A DNA stretch of 18,735 nt from JBEVNX01 sp040507895. Lineage in GTDB: Bacteria > Desulfobacterota > Binatia > JACPRU01. A model generated the notes under the pieces. It was not told the origin of the DNA. It saw nothing but the letters and a program-made list of their open reading frames with translations, and searched no databases. Both the position numbers and the translations under genes were made by a program. Below, in pieces: positions 1-6,742 of this stretch. Within the stretch, counting starts at the first letter, position 1. The number at the start of each line of letters is the position of its first letter. The DNA lies in assembly GCA_040507895.1 (NCBI GenBank), contig JBEVNX010000071.1, positions 1 to 18,735 on the forward strand, read 5' to 3'.

Positions 1-600
1 AAGACGACCCTGCTCAAGGCGATCTCAGGCCTGGTACCTGTGGCGCAGGGAACGCTAGTCTACGACGGTGGCGCACAGCACCTCGGAAGGCTCAAGGCAC
101 ACCAGATCGTTGCGCTCGGCATCTCCCACGTCCCGGAGGGGCGTCGCATCTTCCAGAATCTCACGGTCCGCGAGAACCTCGACCTCGGCGCCTACCTCCG
201 CCGCGATCCCCACGCCATCGAGCGCGGCCTCGAGGAAGTCTTCACGCTGTTCCCGCGTCTCAAGGAGCGCCTGGGCCAGAACGCGGGCACGCTGTCCGGC
301 GGAGAGCAGCAGATGCTCGCGATCGCGCGCGCTCTCATGGCCGAACCGAAGCTCCTGCTCCTGGACGAGCCGTCGCTCGGACTGGCGCCGAAGCTCGTGC
401 GCGCGATCCTCGAGATCGTCCGTGCGATCCGAGCGCGCGGCACGACGCTCCTGCTGGTCGAGCAGAACGCGCGCATGGCTCTCGAGACTGCCGATCGGGC
501 ATACGTCCTGGAGACCGGAACCGTGGCGCTGAGCGGCCCGGCAGCGGAGATGGCGCGAGATGAGCGGGTACAGCGCGTCTACCTCGGCGGCGGGGTATGA
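1..600 (+). CDS. livF: Branched-chain amino acid-type ABC transporter ATPase, LivF-like (5' truncated)
   Basis: This is the 3' part of an ABC ATPase, open from the first base; 199 residues are visible. The fragment begins inside the Walker A motif (KTTLL, preceded by the missing GxxGxG). The Q-loop region lies in the stretch VPEGRRIFQNLTV, the signature LSGGEQQ is at visible residues 98-104, and Walker B with the catalytic Glu (LLLLDEPSLGL) is around residues 118-128. The stretch LLVEQNA supplies the switch region; LivF proteins typically have VEQN here instead of a classic H-loop. The pattern PEGRRIF, LTV.ENL and VEQN is characteristic of LivF, one of the two cytoplasmic ATPases of high-affinity branched-chain amino acid importers of the LIV/HAAT class. 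The usual length is about 235 residues, so roughly 35-40 are lost at the window edge. The permeases and LivG presumably lie upstream. The substrate cannot be read from the ATPase alone; in CoA-rich catabolic genomes such systems also import aromatic or other carboxylic compounds. Confidence 0.93.
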   Translation, partial: KTTLLKAISGLVPVAQGTLVYDGGAQHLGRLKAHQIVALGISHVPEGRRIFQNLTVRENLDLGAYLRRDPHAIERGLEEVFTLFPRLKERLGQNAGTLSGGEQQMLAIARALMAEPKLLLLDEPSLGLAPKLVRAILEIVRAIRARGTTLLLVEQNARMALETADRAYVLETGTVALSGPAAEMARDERVQRVYLGGGV

Positions 601-704
601 GCCCGCTCGGGCGGGAGAAGGCAGCGTAGGACCCAGCCGCGCTCCGCAGTCGCCTGGCGAGCACGCTTGCATCGACGGCAGCCGAACGGTACCGAGGAAC
701 TGCG

Positions 705-1106
705 ATGATTCGACGTGCACTCCTGGTCGGCGCCCTCGCGCTCGTGCTCGCGACGCGTGCCTCGGCGGGTGACGGTTTCCGGATGATCCACGTCAACGAC
801 CTCGCTGCCCTGATCTCTCAGCATACGCAGAACCTCTTCATCTATGATGCCAATCCGGACAGCACCCGCGAGCGCGAGGGAATCATCCCGGGAGCTCATC
901 TGCTGCCGAGCCTCGATTTCCAGGCCGACGACGAGTTACCGGCCAAGAAAGACGCGAAGCTCGTCTTCTATTGCGCGAACAGCCATTGAATGGCGTCGCA
1001 TCAGGCCGCCCGGCGGGCGGTCGACGCAGGGTACACCGACGTCAGCGTCATGTCGGACGGTATCAAGGGCTGGAACGAAGCGGGTCAGCCCACGGTCAAG
1101 CCCTGA
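705..1106 (+). CDS. Secreted rhodanese-like protein with in-frame TGA at codon 95; candidate selenoprotein
   Basis: The start is ATG with a GAGGA Shine-Dalgarno at 694-698. Residues 1-21 are a signal peptide (basic MIRR, hydrophobic core, ASA cleavage box before Gly22), so the protein is probably periplasmic. A single rhodanese domain follows: FIYDANPDSTREREGIIPGAHL is the domain front, LVFYC (Cys90) the active-site strand and loop, and AGYTDVSVMSDGIKGW the conserved end. Translation meets TGA at 987-989 (codon 95), but the same frame continues without interruption to TGA at 1104-1106. That part encodes exactly the missing C-terminal third of the domain, with GC-rich third positions. The full reading gives 133 residues. 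The TGA sits five residues after Cys90 (CANSH-stop-MASH); from memory, relatives carry Cys there, so the codon may encode selenocysteine. A hairpin downstream supports this. Alternatives are a TGC/TGT to TGA nonsense mutation (pseudogene), a base-call error, or reinitiation at the ATG that directly follows (990-992). The domain call is strong; the Sec reading is a hypothesis. Rhodaneses move sulfur, or here perhaps selenium or peroxide chemistry, through a catalytic thiol. Confidence 0.75.
993..1027 (+). promoter_or_regulatory. Candidate bacterial SECIS hairpin just after the in-frame TGA
   Basis: The lower stem is GCGTCG (993-998) paired with CGACGC (1022-1027), 6 perfect pairs. A six-base 5' bulge, CATCAG (999-1004), contains an unpaired U at 1001. 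The upper stem is CCGCCC (1006-1011) paired with GGGCGG (1015-1020), extended by a G1005-U1021 wobble. The apical loop is GGC (1012-1014). The loop starts 22 nt after the TGA, begins with two Gs and sits on a stem of more than 4 pairs. This agrees with published bacterial SECIS criteria as I know them: loop 16-37 nt from the UGA, loop of 3-14 nt, and G in its first two positions. SelB would bind this structure to deliver Sec-tRNA. GC-rich coding DNA forms stems easily, so the fold alone is not proof, and the bulge-to-loop distance differs from that of E. coli fdhF. Confidence 0.45.
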
Positions 1107-1176
1107 GCGCGTACTCCGCGCTTCGGCGTGATCACATCCTTGTCGCTGTCGGCGGGCCCCGATAGGATGACACGAC

Positions 1177-1458
1177 ATGCCCACCTTGTTGTCATCCGAA
1201 GAGATCATTCGTCGGCTGTCCACGCTCGACGGGTGGCTCCTCCAGGGTAAGACGATCGAGAAGAAGTGCCGCTTCGCGGACTTCCGCGAGGCCATCGGCT
1301 CTGTCAACCGCGTGGCGGATCTCGCCGAGGTCGAAGATCACCATCCAGACATCCTCATTCACTACCGAGAAGTGGCGCTGGTGCTCTGGACCCACGCCGC
1401 AGGCGGGCTCACCGAGCGCGATTTCAAGCTGGCCGCGGAGATCAACCGCGTCGGTTGA
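1177..1458 (+). CDS. phhB: Pterin-4a-carbinolamine dehydratase (PCD/DCoH family)
   Basis: This 93-residue protein has the usual length of the family. Residues 51-82 contain the signature EVEDHHPD, then Tyr63, LWTHAAGGL and Asp82. His55 and His56 of the HHP motif plus His73 correspond to the three histidines that line the active site. PCD dehydrates 4a-hydroxytetrahydrobiopterin to quinonoid dihydropterin, recycling the cofactor of aromatic amino acid hydroxylases. Many bacteria carry PCD without a pterin-dependent hydroxylase, where it is linked to molybdopterin or folate metabolism, and no hydroxylase is visible here. The ATG start has an AGGA Shine-Dalgarno at 1164-1167. The gene lies 70 bases after the rhodanese-like gene and ends 16 bases before the MoxR start. 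The enzyme is cytoplasmic. Family assignment is firm; the physiological partner is unknown. Confidence 0.93.
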   Translation: MPTLLSSEEIIRRLSTLDGWLLQGKTIEKKCRFADFREAIGSVNRVADLAEVEDHHPDILIHYREVALVLWTHAAGGLTERDFKLAAEINRVG

Positions 1459-1474
1459 GGCGTTTCGTCGCGCC

Positions 1475-2596
1475 GTGATGACTCCGATCGAGACCCTGGC
1501 GCGGATCCGCGACGAGCTCGACCAAGCCTTCGTCGAGCGCGGCGACGTGATCGAGGGAGCGCTCGTCGCGCTCGTCTCACGCTCGCACGTGCTACTCGTC
1601 GGGCCGCCGGGCACGGCGAAGTCGATGCTCGCCGACGAGCTCTGCCGACGCATCGAGGGCGCCGCCTACTTTCAGTGGCTGCTCACCAAGTTCACCACGC
1701 CCGAGGAGATCTTCGGCGCCGTGAGCCTCAAGGCGCTCGAAGCCGACGAGTACCGGCGCGTCACGGTGGGGAAGCTGCCCGAAGCGCACGTCGCGTTTCT
1801 CGACGAGGTCTTTAAGGCGAATTCGTCGATCCTGAACGCGATCCTCACACTGGTGAACGAGCGTCGCTTTCACAACGGCCGGGTGATCGAGTCCGTGCCG
1901 CTGCTTACGCTGTTCGGCGCGACCAACGAGCTGCCCGAAGAGGACGAGCTCGCCGCACTCTACGACCGGTTCCTGGTGCGGTTCGTGATCGGGTACGTGC
2001 AGGAGGACTTCCGCTTCCTGCGCATGATCCAGTCCGAGGCGGCGCCGAACCCCACCACGCTTTCGCTTGCGGCTCTCGCCGAGCTGCAGCGGCTGGCCGC
2101 CGAGGTCCCCGTTCCCGCGGCCGTGCTGCGCCATCTCGCCGACGTGAGGCGCGAGCTCGGGCGCAAACAGGTCGTCGCCTCCGACCGGCGCTATCGGCAA
2201 GCGCTCGGTGCTCTGCGCGCCCGCGCCCTGCTCGCCGGTCGCTCCGCGGTTTCCGAGGACGACCTTGCGTTCCTCGAGCACGTCCTTTGGCGCGATCCGG
2301 CAGAGCAAGCGGAGGTGCGCGCCACGCTGCGAGCGCTGGTGCGCGGTCACGAGGACGAGGTTCGGGAGCTGCTCTTCCAGAGTCGGGAGCTTCGCGAGTA
2401 CGCGCTCCGCGCCTGGGAATCCCGCGAGCAGCGCTCGCGCGCCGTTCTGGAGGTACAGACCAAGCTGCGCCACATCCTTCAGCGCGTCGACTCGATCGTC
2501 GATTCCGCCCGTCAGGGCGGGCGGTCCGTGGGGCGCACCCTCGAGATCCGGGACGAGATCGTGGCCATCGAGCAGGAGACCTTGCGATCGTTGTGA
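1475..2596 (+). CDS. MoxR-family AAA+ ATPase, RavA-like
   Basis: This 373-residue AAA+ ATPase has Walker A GPPGTAKS at 43-50, Walker B VAFLDE at 106-111, sensor 1 Asn in FGATNELPE (Asn151), and an arginine finger in ALYDRF (Arg165). The segments FTTPEEIFG and LVNERRFHNG are typical of the RavA branch of MoxR proteins. The lid domain follows (VSEDDLAFLEHVLW near 270), then a helical, charge-rich tail. E. coli RavA is about 500 residues and carries a C-terminal LARA domain; that part appears to be missing here. MoxR ATPases work with VWA-domain partners as chaperones in metal-cofactor insertion or maturation of large complexes; the partner here is the VWA gene two positions downstream. The start is GTG at 1475 or the adjacent ATG at 1478. 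Neither has a well-spaced Shine-Dalgarno, so translation may be coupled to the PCD gene that ends 16 bases before. Confidence 0.9.
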   Translation: MMTPIETLARIRDELDQAFVERGDVIEGALVALVSRSHVLLVGPPGTAKSMLADELCRRIEGAAYFQWLLTKFTTPEEIFGAVSLKALEADEYRRVTVGKLPEAHVAFLDEVFKANSSILNAILTLVNERRFHNGRVIESVPLLTLFGATNELPEEDELAALYDRFLVRFVIGYVQEDFRFLRMIQSEAAPNPTTLSLAALAELQRLAAEVPVPAAVLRHLADVRRELGRKQVVASDRRYRQALGALRARALLAGRSAVSEDDLAFLEHVLWRDPAEQAEVRATLRALVRGHEDEVRELLFQSRELREYALRAWESREQRSRAVLEVQTKLRHILQRVDSIVDSARQGGRSVGRTLEIRDEIVAIEQETLRSL

Positions 2597-2615
2597 GACC
2601 CCGAAAGGAAACCTC

Positions 2616-2822
2616 ATGGGCGAGAAGGACGAGAAGGTTCTCTACGAATGCGACTGTTTCCGCGTGCTGCGTTACTGGGACGAGGAGGGGCAGACCAACG
2701 TCGCGCTGTCGCTCTACAACCACGGCCTCGACATCTACTTGAACGAGGATGAGTTCGCGCACCTGGTCGAGGTGCTCTCCGGCCTCGAGCAGTTCTACAC
2801 GAAGAAGGAGTTCCACCACTGA
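2616..2822 (+). CDS. Small acidic protein of unknown function between MoxR and VWA genes
   Basis: This is a 68-residue ORF starting at ATG 2616 with a good Shine-Dalgarno (AAAGGAA, 2604-2610). It begins 19 bases after the MoxR stop, and its end overlaps the possible CTG start of the VWA gene. The protein is rich in Glu and Asp, has a short Cys pair (YECDCF, residues 10-15), a predicted beta-rich core (FRVLRYW, TNVALSLYNHGLDIYL) and a helical end (EFAHLVEVLSGLEQFYTKKEFHH). No signal peptide or membrane segment is visible. I do not recognise the family. Its conserved-looking composition, proper ribosome site and sandwiching between two partner genes suggest it is a real third component or adaptor of the MoxR-VWA system. 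That role is inference from position only. Confidence 0.75.
   Translation: MGEKDEKVLYECDCFRVLRYWDEEGQTNVALSLYNHGLDIYLNEDEFAHLVEVLSGLEQFYTKKEFHH
2805..2810 (+). promoter_or_regulatory. Strong Shine-Dalgarno inside the end of the small gene, pointing to an upstream VWA start
   Basis: AAGGAG lies 8 bases before a CTG at 2819-2821 that overlaps the TGA of the small gene (CTGA at 2819-2822). In that frame there is no stop between the CTG and the first canonical ATG at 2930, and the 37 intervening codons look coding. The site may drive translation of a longer VWA protein from a non-canonical CTG through stop-start coupling. It could also be coincidental, since its bases encode Lys-Lys-Glu at the end of the small protein. 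Confidence 0.4.
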
Positions 2823-2929
2823 GCGCCCGCCGCCGTAAGGCTCCGGCCGCCGCGGCGCTGGCCGCGATTCCGAGCGGCACCTGCTGGATCGAGACCGACT
2901 CCTACGATCGCGCCCGCTTCGGGGAGCTC

Positions 2930-4393
2930 ATGCGCGACTCGGGCGCACTGCGGGGCTTGGCCGAGCAGGGCGCGGTGTTTTTGCCACATTTCGGCTCGCT
3001 ACTGCAGGATCTCTTCGCGGCTCTGTTCAAGTACAGCGTGATCCGCTTCCCGGAAGCGACGATCGCGCCGAGCGCGCGCGTCCATCGCGTGCTGCTCGAC
3101 GGCCTGCTCGCCTCCGACGCGTACGAGCATTTGAAGACACGCACGCAGCTCGACGAGGCTCGGGCCGGGCTCGCGACGGTGCTGCTCGCCGAGCGAGCGC
3201 TCGAGCTCGTCAAGCGGGAGAAGCTCTTTTCCCGCCGCGAGCTGCTCGACCACTTCGCCCTGCAGCGAGACGAGGAGGAAGACGCCAAACGGGTCCGAGA
3301 GGCGGAGCGCGCGGCCGAGCTGGCCCAAGATCCTTCGCTCGGAGAGGACGCTCGCGCCGAGGTCGAAGCGCTGCGCGAGCGGCTCGCGCGCGAGGCACGC
3401 ATGGCCGAGCGGCGGCTCGCTCGCAAGGCTGCCGAGGTCGCCGGCGAGGTGGCTGGGCGAGCCGAGCAGGCGAAGAAGCGCCTCGAAGCCGAAGCGCTCG
3501 GAGTGGCGCAAGCGCTCGACGACGCCGCCGATGAAGCCGAGAGCTGGGGGCGAGCCCTCGGCGCCAACGGGTCCGCATCGGCGGCCCGTAGCCTCGAGCT
3601 GGGACGCCGTCTCGCCCGCAACCCGAAGCTTCACCGGCTCGCCTCATTGCTTGGCCGCATGCGCGAGCACGCGCTGGCGCTGCGGCACCGGCTGTTCGAG
3701 CGGCCGACCGAGGAGGTCTACGAGGTGGAGGCGGGCCGGGACATCGCGCGCATGCTGCCGCAGGAGCTGGCTGCGCTTCGTCATCCGTTGCTGCGACGCG
3801 ATTGGCGCCGTCGCTACACGGAGGGCGCGCTTCTCCAGTATCGCCTGCGCGGCGACGACGAACGCGGCCGTGGCCCGATGGTGGTGTGCCTCGACACCAG
3901 CGCGTCGATGGCGGGCGACAAGGAGATCTGGTCGAAGGCGGTGGCGCTGACGCTGCTCGACGTCGCTCGTCGCGAGCGACGCCGCTTCCGCGCGATCCTG
4001 TTCTCCTCTCCCGAGACCGGGCTCTATACGCTCGATCTGAACCGCGGCGAGCGTTGGGCTTCGGATCTCGACCGTGCGCTCGATCTTGCCGACTACTTCG
4101 CGGGCGGCGGCACCGATTTCGAGCAGCCGCTCGATGCGGCGGTCGATTGCCTCGGCTCCTCTCGCCTGCGGCGCGGCGACGTCGTGTTGATCACCGATGG
4201 CGAATGCCGCGTCGGCGACGAATGGAAGCAGCGCTTCCTCGCCGAGAAGAAACGTCTCGACTTCTCGCTGTATGCGATCCTCATCGACGTCGGCGGCTCT
4301 GCGATGGAGACCGTGGCGGACCTCGCAGACCGCGTCTCTCGCGTCTCGGAGCTCACCGACGAGGGAGTCAAGGACCTTTTCGTCCGTGTCTGA
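2930..4393 (+). CDS. VWA-domain protein, ViaA/CoxE-like partner of the MoxR ATPase
   Basis: From ATG 2930 this encodes 487 residues, close to E. coli ViaA (about 480). The N-terminal half is helical, with a long Glu/Arg/Ala-rich coiled-coil region around residues 95-215. The C-terminal half is a von Willebrand A domain with a complete metal-ion-dependent adhesion site: DTSAS (Asp322, Ser324, Ser326), Thr395 in GGGTDF, and Asp423 in LITDGE. No signal peptide is present, so it is cytoplasmic. Such proteins bind the MoxR/RavA ATPase and act as adaptors for client complexes. An open extension of 37 codons upstream reaches CTG 2819 and reads like real protein (SGTCWIETDSYDRARFGELM). The ATG at 2930 has a purine run only 3 bases away. 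I therefore consider the annotated start uncertain and the true N-terminus possibly upstream. The 3' end overlaps the following CoA-transferase start by 8 bases. Confidence 0.9.
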   Translation: MRDSGALRGLAEQGAVFLPHFGSLLQDLFAALFKYSVIRFPEATIAPSARVHRVLLDGLLASDAYEHLKTRTQLDEARAGLATVLLAERALELVKREKLFSRRELLDHFALQRDEEEDAKRVREAERAAELAQDPSLGEDARAEVEALRERLAREARMAERRLARKAAEVAGEVAGRAEQAKKRLEAEALGVAQALDDAADEAESWGRALGANGSASAARSLELGRRLARNPKLHRLASLLGRMREHALALRHRLFERPTEEVYEVEAGRDIARMLPQELAALRHPLLRRDWRRRYTEGALLQYRLRGDDERGRGPMVVCLDTSASMAGDKEIWSKAVALTLLDVARRERRRFRAILFSSPETGLYTLDLNRGERWASDLDRALDLADYFAGGGTDFEQPLDAAVDCLGSSRLRRGDVVLITDGECRVGDEWKQRFLAEKKRLDFSLYAILIDVGGSAMETVADLADRVSRVSELTDEGVKDLFVRV

Positions 4394-6734
4394 GCGCGCT
4401 CTGTCCGGCGTGTGCGTCGTGGAGACCGCAGGACCGAGCGGCGAGCTTGCCGGCCGCTTCCTCGCGGACCTCGGGGCGACCGTCTGGAAGATCGAGCCGC
4501 CCGCGGGGTTCGCCACCCGCCGCTACCCGCCGTTCTCGTCGCGTGATCCGGGCGAGAGCCTCTCCTTCGCCTTCTACAACGCCGGTAAGCGAAGCCTGGT
4601 CGTCGATCCCGCGCAACCCGCCCACCGCGAACGGTTGCGCGGGCTGCTCATCACGGCGGACGTCTGGCTCGACACGACGCCGCCCGGAGAGCCGTTGCCG
4701 GCAGGCCTCGATGCCCGGGAAATCGCCGGCGACAATCCACGCCTCGTCTTCGTACGCGTCACGCCGTTCGGCCTCGACGGACCGTATGCGCGCTTCCGAT
4801 CCTCCGATCTCGTCGCACAAGCCGCTGGCGGCATGGTCTTCACCAACGGGTTTCCCGGCGAGGCGCCGCTGCAGGGGTTCGGTCTCCAGGGCTATCACGC
4901 GGCTTCGGCGTACGCGGTGATCGGCACGCTGCTCGCACTCGTCGAGCGGCGGCGCAGCGGCCGAGGTCAGCCAGTCGACGTGAGCTTGCAGGAGGCCGTC
5001 GTCGGCGCCCTCGAACAGACCAGCGCCGCGTGGAACGCGGAGCGGCGCATCGAGATCCGCCGCGGCCCCGTGCATTGGACACGCGTCTTCCGCACCTGCC
5101 GCTGCCGCGACGGCTACGTGATGCTCTGCCTGCTCGCCGATTGGACGACGCTCGTCGGCTGGCTGATGGAGCGCGGATACGGCGCCGAGTTCACGGGCGA
5201 AGCATGGGAGAGCTTCTACCATCGGCGCGAGCATTGTGAGGAGATCTACGGGGTGCTCGACCGCTGGGCTGCGGACCTGAGCGCCGAGGAGATCCTCGAG
5301 GGCGCACAGCTTCGCCGCTTGCCGTTTGCGGCCGTTCGACCCCCGAAGGCACTGCTCGACGATCCTCAACTGGTGGCGAGAGAGTTCTTCGCGCCGATTC
5401 CAGGTGCCGGCCTTCGCTTCCCGGGCCCGCCCTTCCGCATGTCGAGCACGCCGATGGTGACTCGGGCGGGTGCGCCACGACTGGGCGAGCACGCCTGGCC
5501 GACGACGGCGACCGCCGATCCGCCCGCGGCCGCGCCCCCACCCCGCCCCACGCCGCGCCGAGTCCTCGACGGCGTTCTCGTCCTCGACTTCACCCACGTC
5601 GTCGCGGGACCGGTGGCGACGCGCATCCTCGCCGATCACGGCGCGACGGTCATCAAGATCGAGCGCACGGTGACGCTCGATCAGGGCGATCGGCGCGGCG
5701 GATTCTTCGGCAACCTCAATCGCGGCAAGCAGAGCATCATTCTCAACCTGTCGGATGCGCGCGGCGTCGACATCGCCAAGCGGATCGTGGCGCGCAGCGA
5801 CGTGGTGATCGACAACTTCAGCGCCCGCGTGATGGGAAACTGGGGCCTCGACTACGAAGGCTTGCGCCGGCTCCGCGCCGACGTCATCGCCGTCGGCATG
5901 TCGGGCTTTGGGAAAACGGGCCCGCTGCGCGACTATGTGAGCTTCGGCCCGACGCTCCAAGCCCTCGGCGGGCACACGGCGTTGATGCGCCCGCCGGGTC
6001 GCGATCCCGCTGGATGGGGATTCTCGCACGCCGACATCTGCGGCGGGCTCAATGGCGCGATCGCTGTCCTCGCGGCCCTTCACCACCGGGCGCGCACCGG
6101 TGAGGGTCAGTTCGTCGATCTGTCACAGCTCGAGAGCGTGACGGCCTACATGGGGCCCGTGCTGCTCGATCTGGCGAACGACGGCACGACGCCGCAGCCG
6201 CCAGGAAACCGCTCCCAGGAAGCTCCCGGCGCCCCGCACGGCGTGTATCGTTGCGCGGGCGAAGACCGCTGGGTGGCAATCTCCGTCCTCGGTGACGAGG
6301 AATGGGCTCGCTTTGCGGATCTCGTCGGCGAGCCGTGGGCAGCCGATCCGCGCCTGACCCGTTCTGCCTCGCGCGTCGCGCACGCCACCGACCTCGACGA
6401 GTCGGTCGAGCGCTGGACGAGCGCCCGGAGCCCCGAGGAAGTGACGGCCCTCTGCCAGCGCTACGACGTCGCCGCGTTCACGGTCGCCAACGGCGAGGAC
6501 TTCTGCGCCCGCGACGTTCACCTGCAGGCGCGGGGATACTGGGCGCGCGTACGCGACCCCGAGGGACGAACGGTCGTGCTGGACGGCGTCCCGTCGCGGC
6601 TCGGCGAAACGCCCGGGTTCGTCGACTCCCCCGGCCCCCTCCACGGCGAGCACACGGACCGCGTCCTCACCGACGTGCTCGGACTCGATGGCGCCGCGAT
6701 CGCGGCGTTGCGCGCTGCGAAGGTCGTAGCGTAA
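4386..6734 (+). CDS. Tandem class III (CaiB/BaiF) CoA-transferase family protein, two fused domains
   Basis: GTG 4386 gives 782 residues, twice the roughly 390-400 of a normal family III CoA-transferase. Domain 1 (about 1-375) opens with GVCVVETAGPSGELAGRFLADLGATV. A Pro/Ala-rich linker spans 376-392. Domain 2 (393-782) opens with GVLVLDFTHVVAGPVATRILADHGATV. Both contain the R-x-G-x-GQ-x-VD-x-S core (SGRGQPVDVS and TGEGQFVDLS). In domain 2 the catalytic Asp of the family, which carries the acyl-enzyme anhydride and CoA thioester, is present as Asp550 (HADICGG). Counting from the GQ motif, domain 1 has Tyr170 (GYHAAS) in that place, so it is probably non-catalytic. Family members move CoA between carboxylic acids or racemise 2-methylacyl-CoA; the substrate here cannot be read. 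The GTG lies 11 bases after AAGGA (4370-4374) and inside the end of the VWA gene. The open frame upstream of 4386 is a shadow of that gene. It is convergent with the crotonase gene, with 8 bases between the stops. Confidence 0.92.
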   Translation: MSERALSGVCVVETAGPSGELAGRFLADLGATVWKIEPPAGFATRRYPPFSSRDPGESLSFAFYNAGKRSLVVDPAQPAHRERLRGLLITADVWLDTTPPGEPLPAGLDAREIAGDNPRLVFVRVTPFGLDGPYARFRSSDLVAQAAGGMVFTNGFPGEAPLQGFGLQGYHAASAYAVIGTLLALVERRRSGRGQPVDVSLQEAVVGALEQTSAAWNAERRIEIRRGPVHWTRVFRTCRCRDGYVMLCLLADWTTLVGWLMERGYGAEFTGEAWESFYHRREHCEEIYGVLDRWAADLSAEEILEGAQLRRLPFAAVRPPKALLDDPQLVAREFFAPIPGAGLRFPGPPFRMSSTPMVTRAGAPRLGEHAWPTTATADPPAAAPPPRPTPRRVLDGVLVLDFTHVVAGPVATRILADHGATVIKIERTVTLDQGDRRGGFFGNLNRGKQSIILNLSDARGVDIAKRIVARSDVVIDNFSARVMGNWGLDYEGLRRLRADVIAVGMSGFGKTGPLRDYVSFGPTLQALGGHTALMRPPGRDPAGWGFSHADICGGLNGAIAVLAALHHRARTGEGQFVDLSQLESVTAYMGPVLLDLANDGTTPQPPGNRSQEAPGAPHGVYRCAGEDRWVAISVLGDEEWARFADLVGEPWAADPRLTRSASRVAHATDLDESVERWTSARSPEEVTALCQRYDVAAFTVANGEDFCARDVHLQARGYWARVRDPEGRTVVLDGVPSRLGETPGFVDSPGPLHGEHTDRVLTDVLGLDGAAIAALRAAKVVA

Positions 6735-6742
6735 GCGGCCAG

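Noticed and set aside
602..615. Short hairpin (CCCGC/GCGGG) after the LivF stop as a terminator
   Set aside because: Only 5 pairs and no following T-run; not distinguishable from background in GC-rich DNA.
705..989. Calling the rhodanese-like gene simply a 94-residue protein ending at the first TGA
   Set aside because: It would end in the middle of the active-site loop, while the same frame continues with the rest of the domain. A truncated product is possible only if the gene is broken.
4197..4385. Upstream extension of the CoA-transferase frame
   Set aside because: It lies fully inside the VWA domain coding sequence in another frame, and the translation is Ser/Arg-rich shadow. GTG 4386 starts exactly at the conserved domain.
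4368..6086. A minus-strand open frame of 572 codons opposite the CoA-transferase
   Set aside because: Mirror of strongly biased codons on the plus strand; low-complexity translation without motifs.
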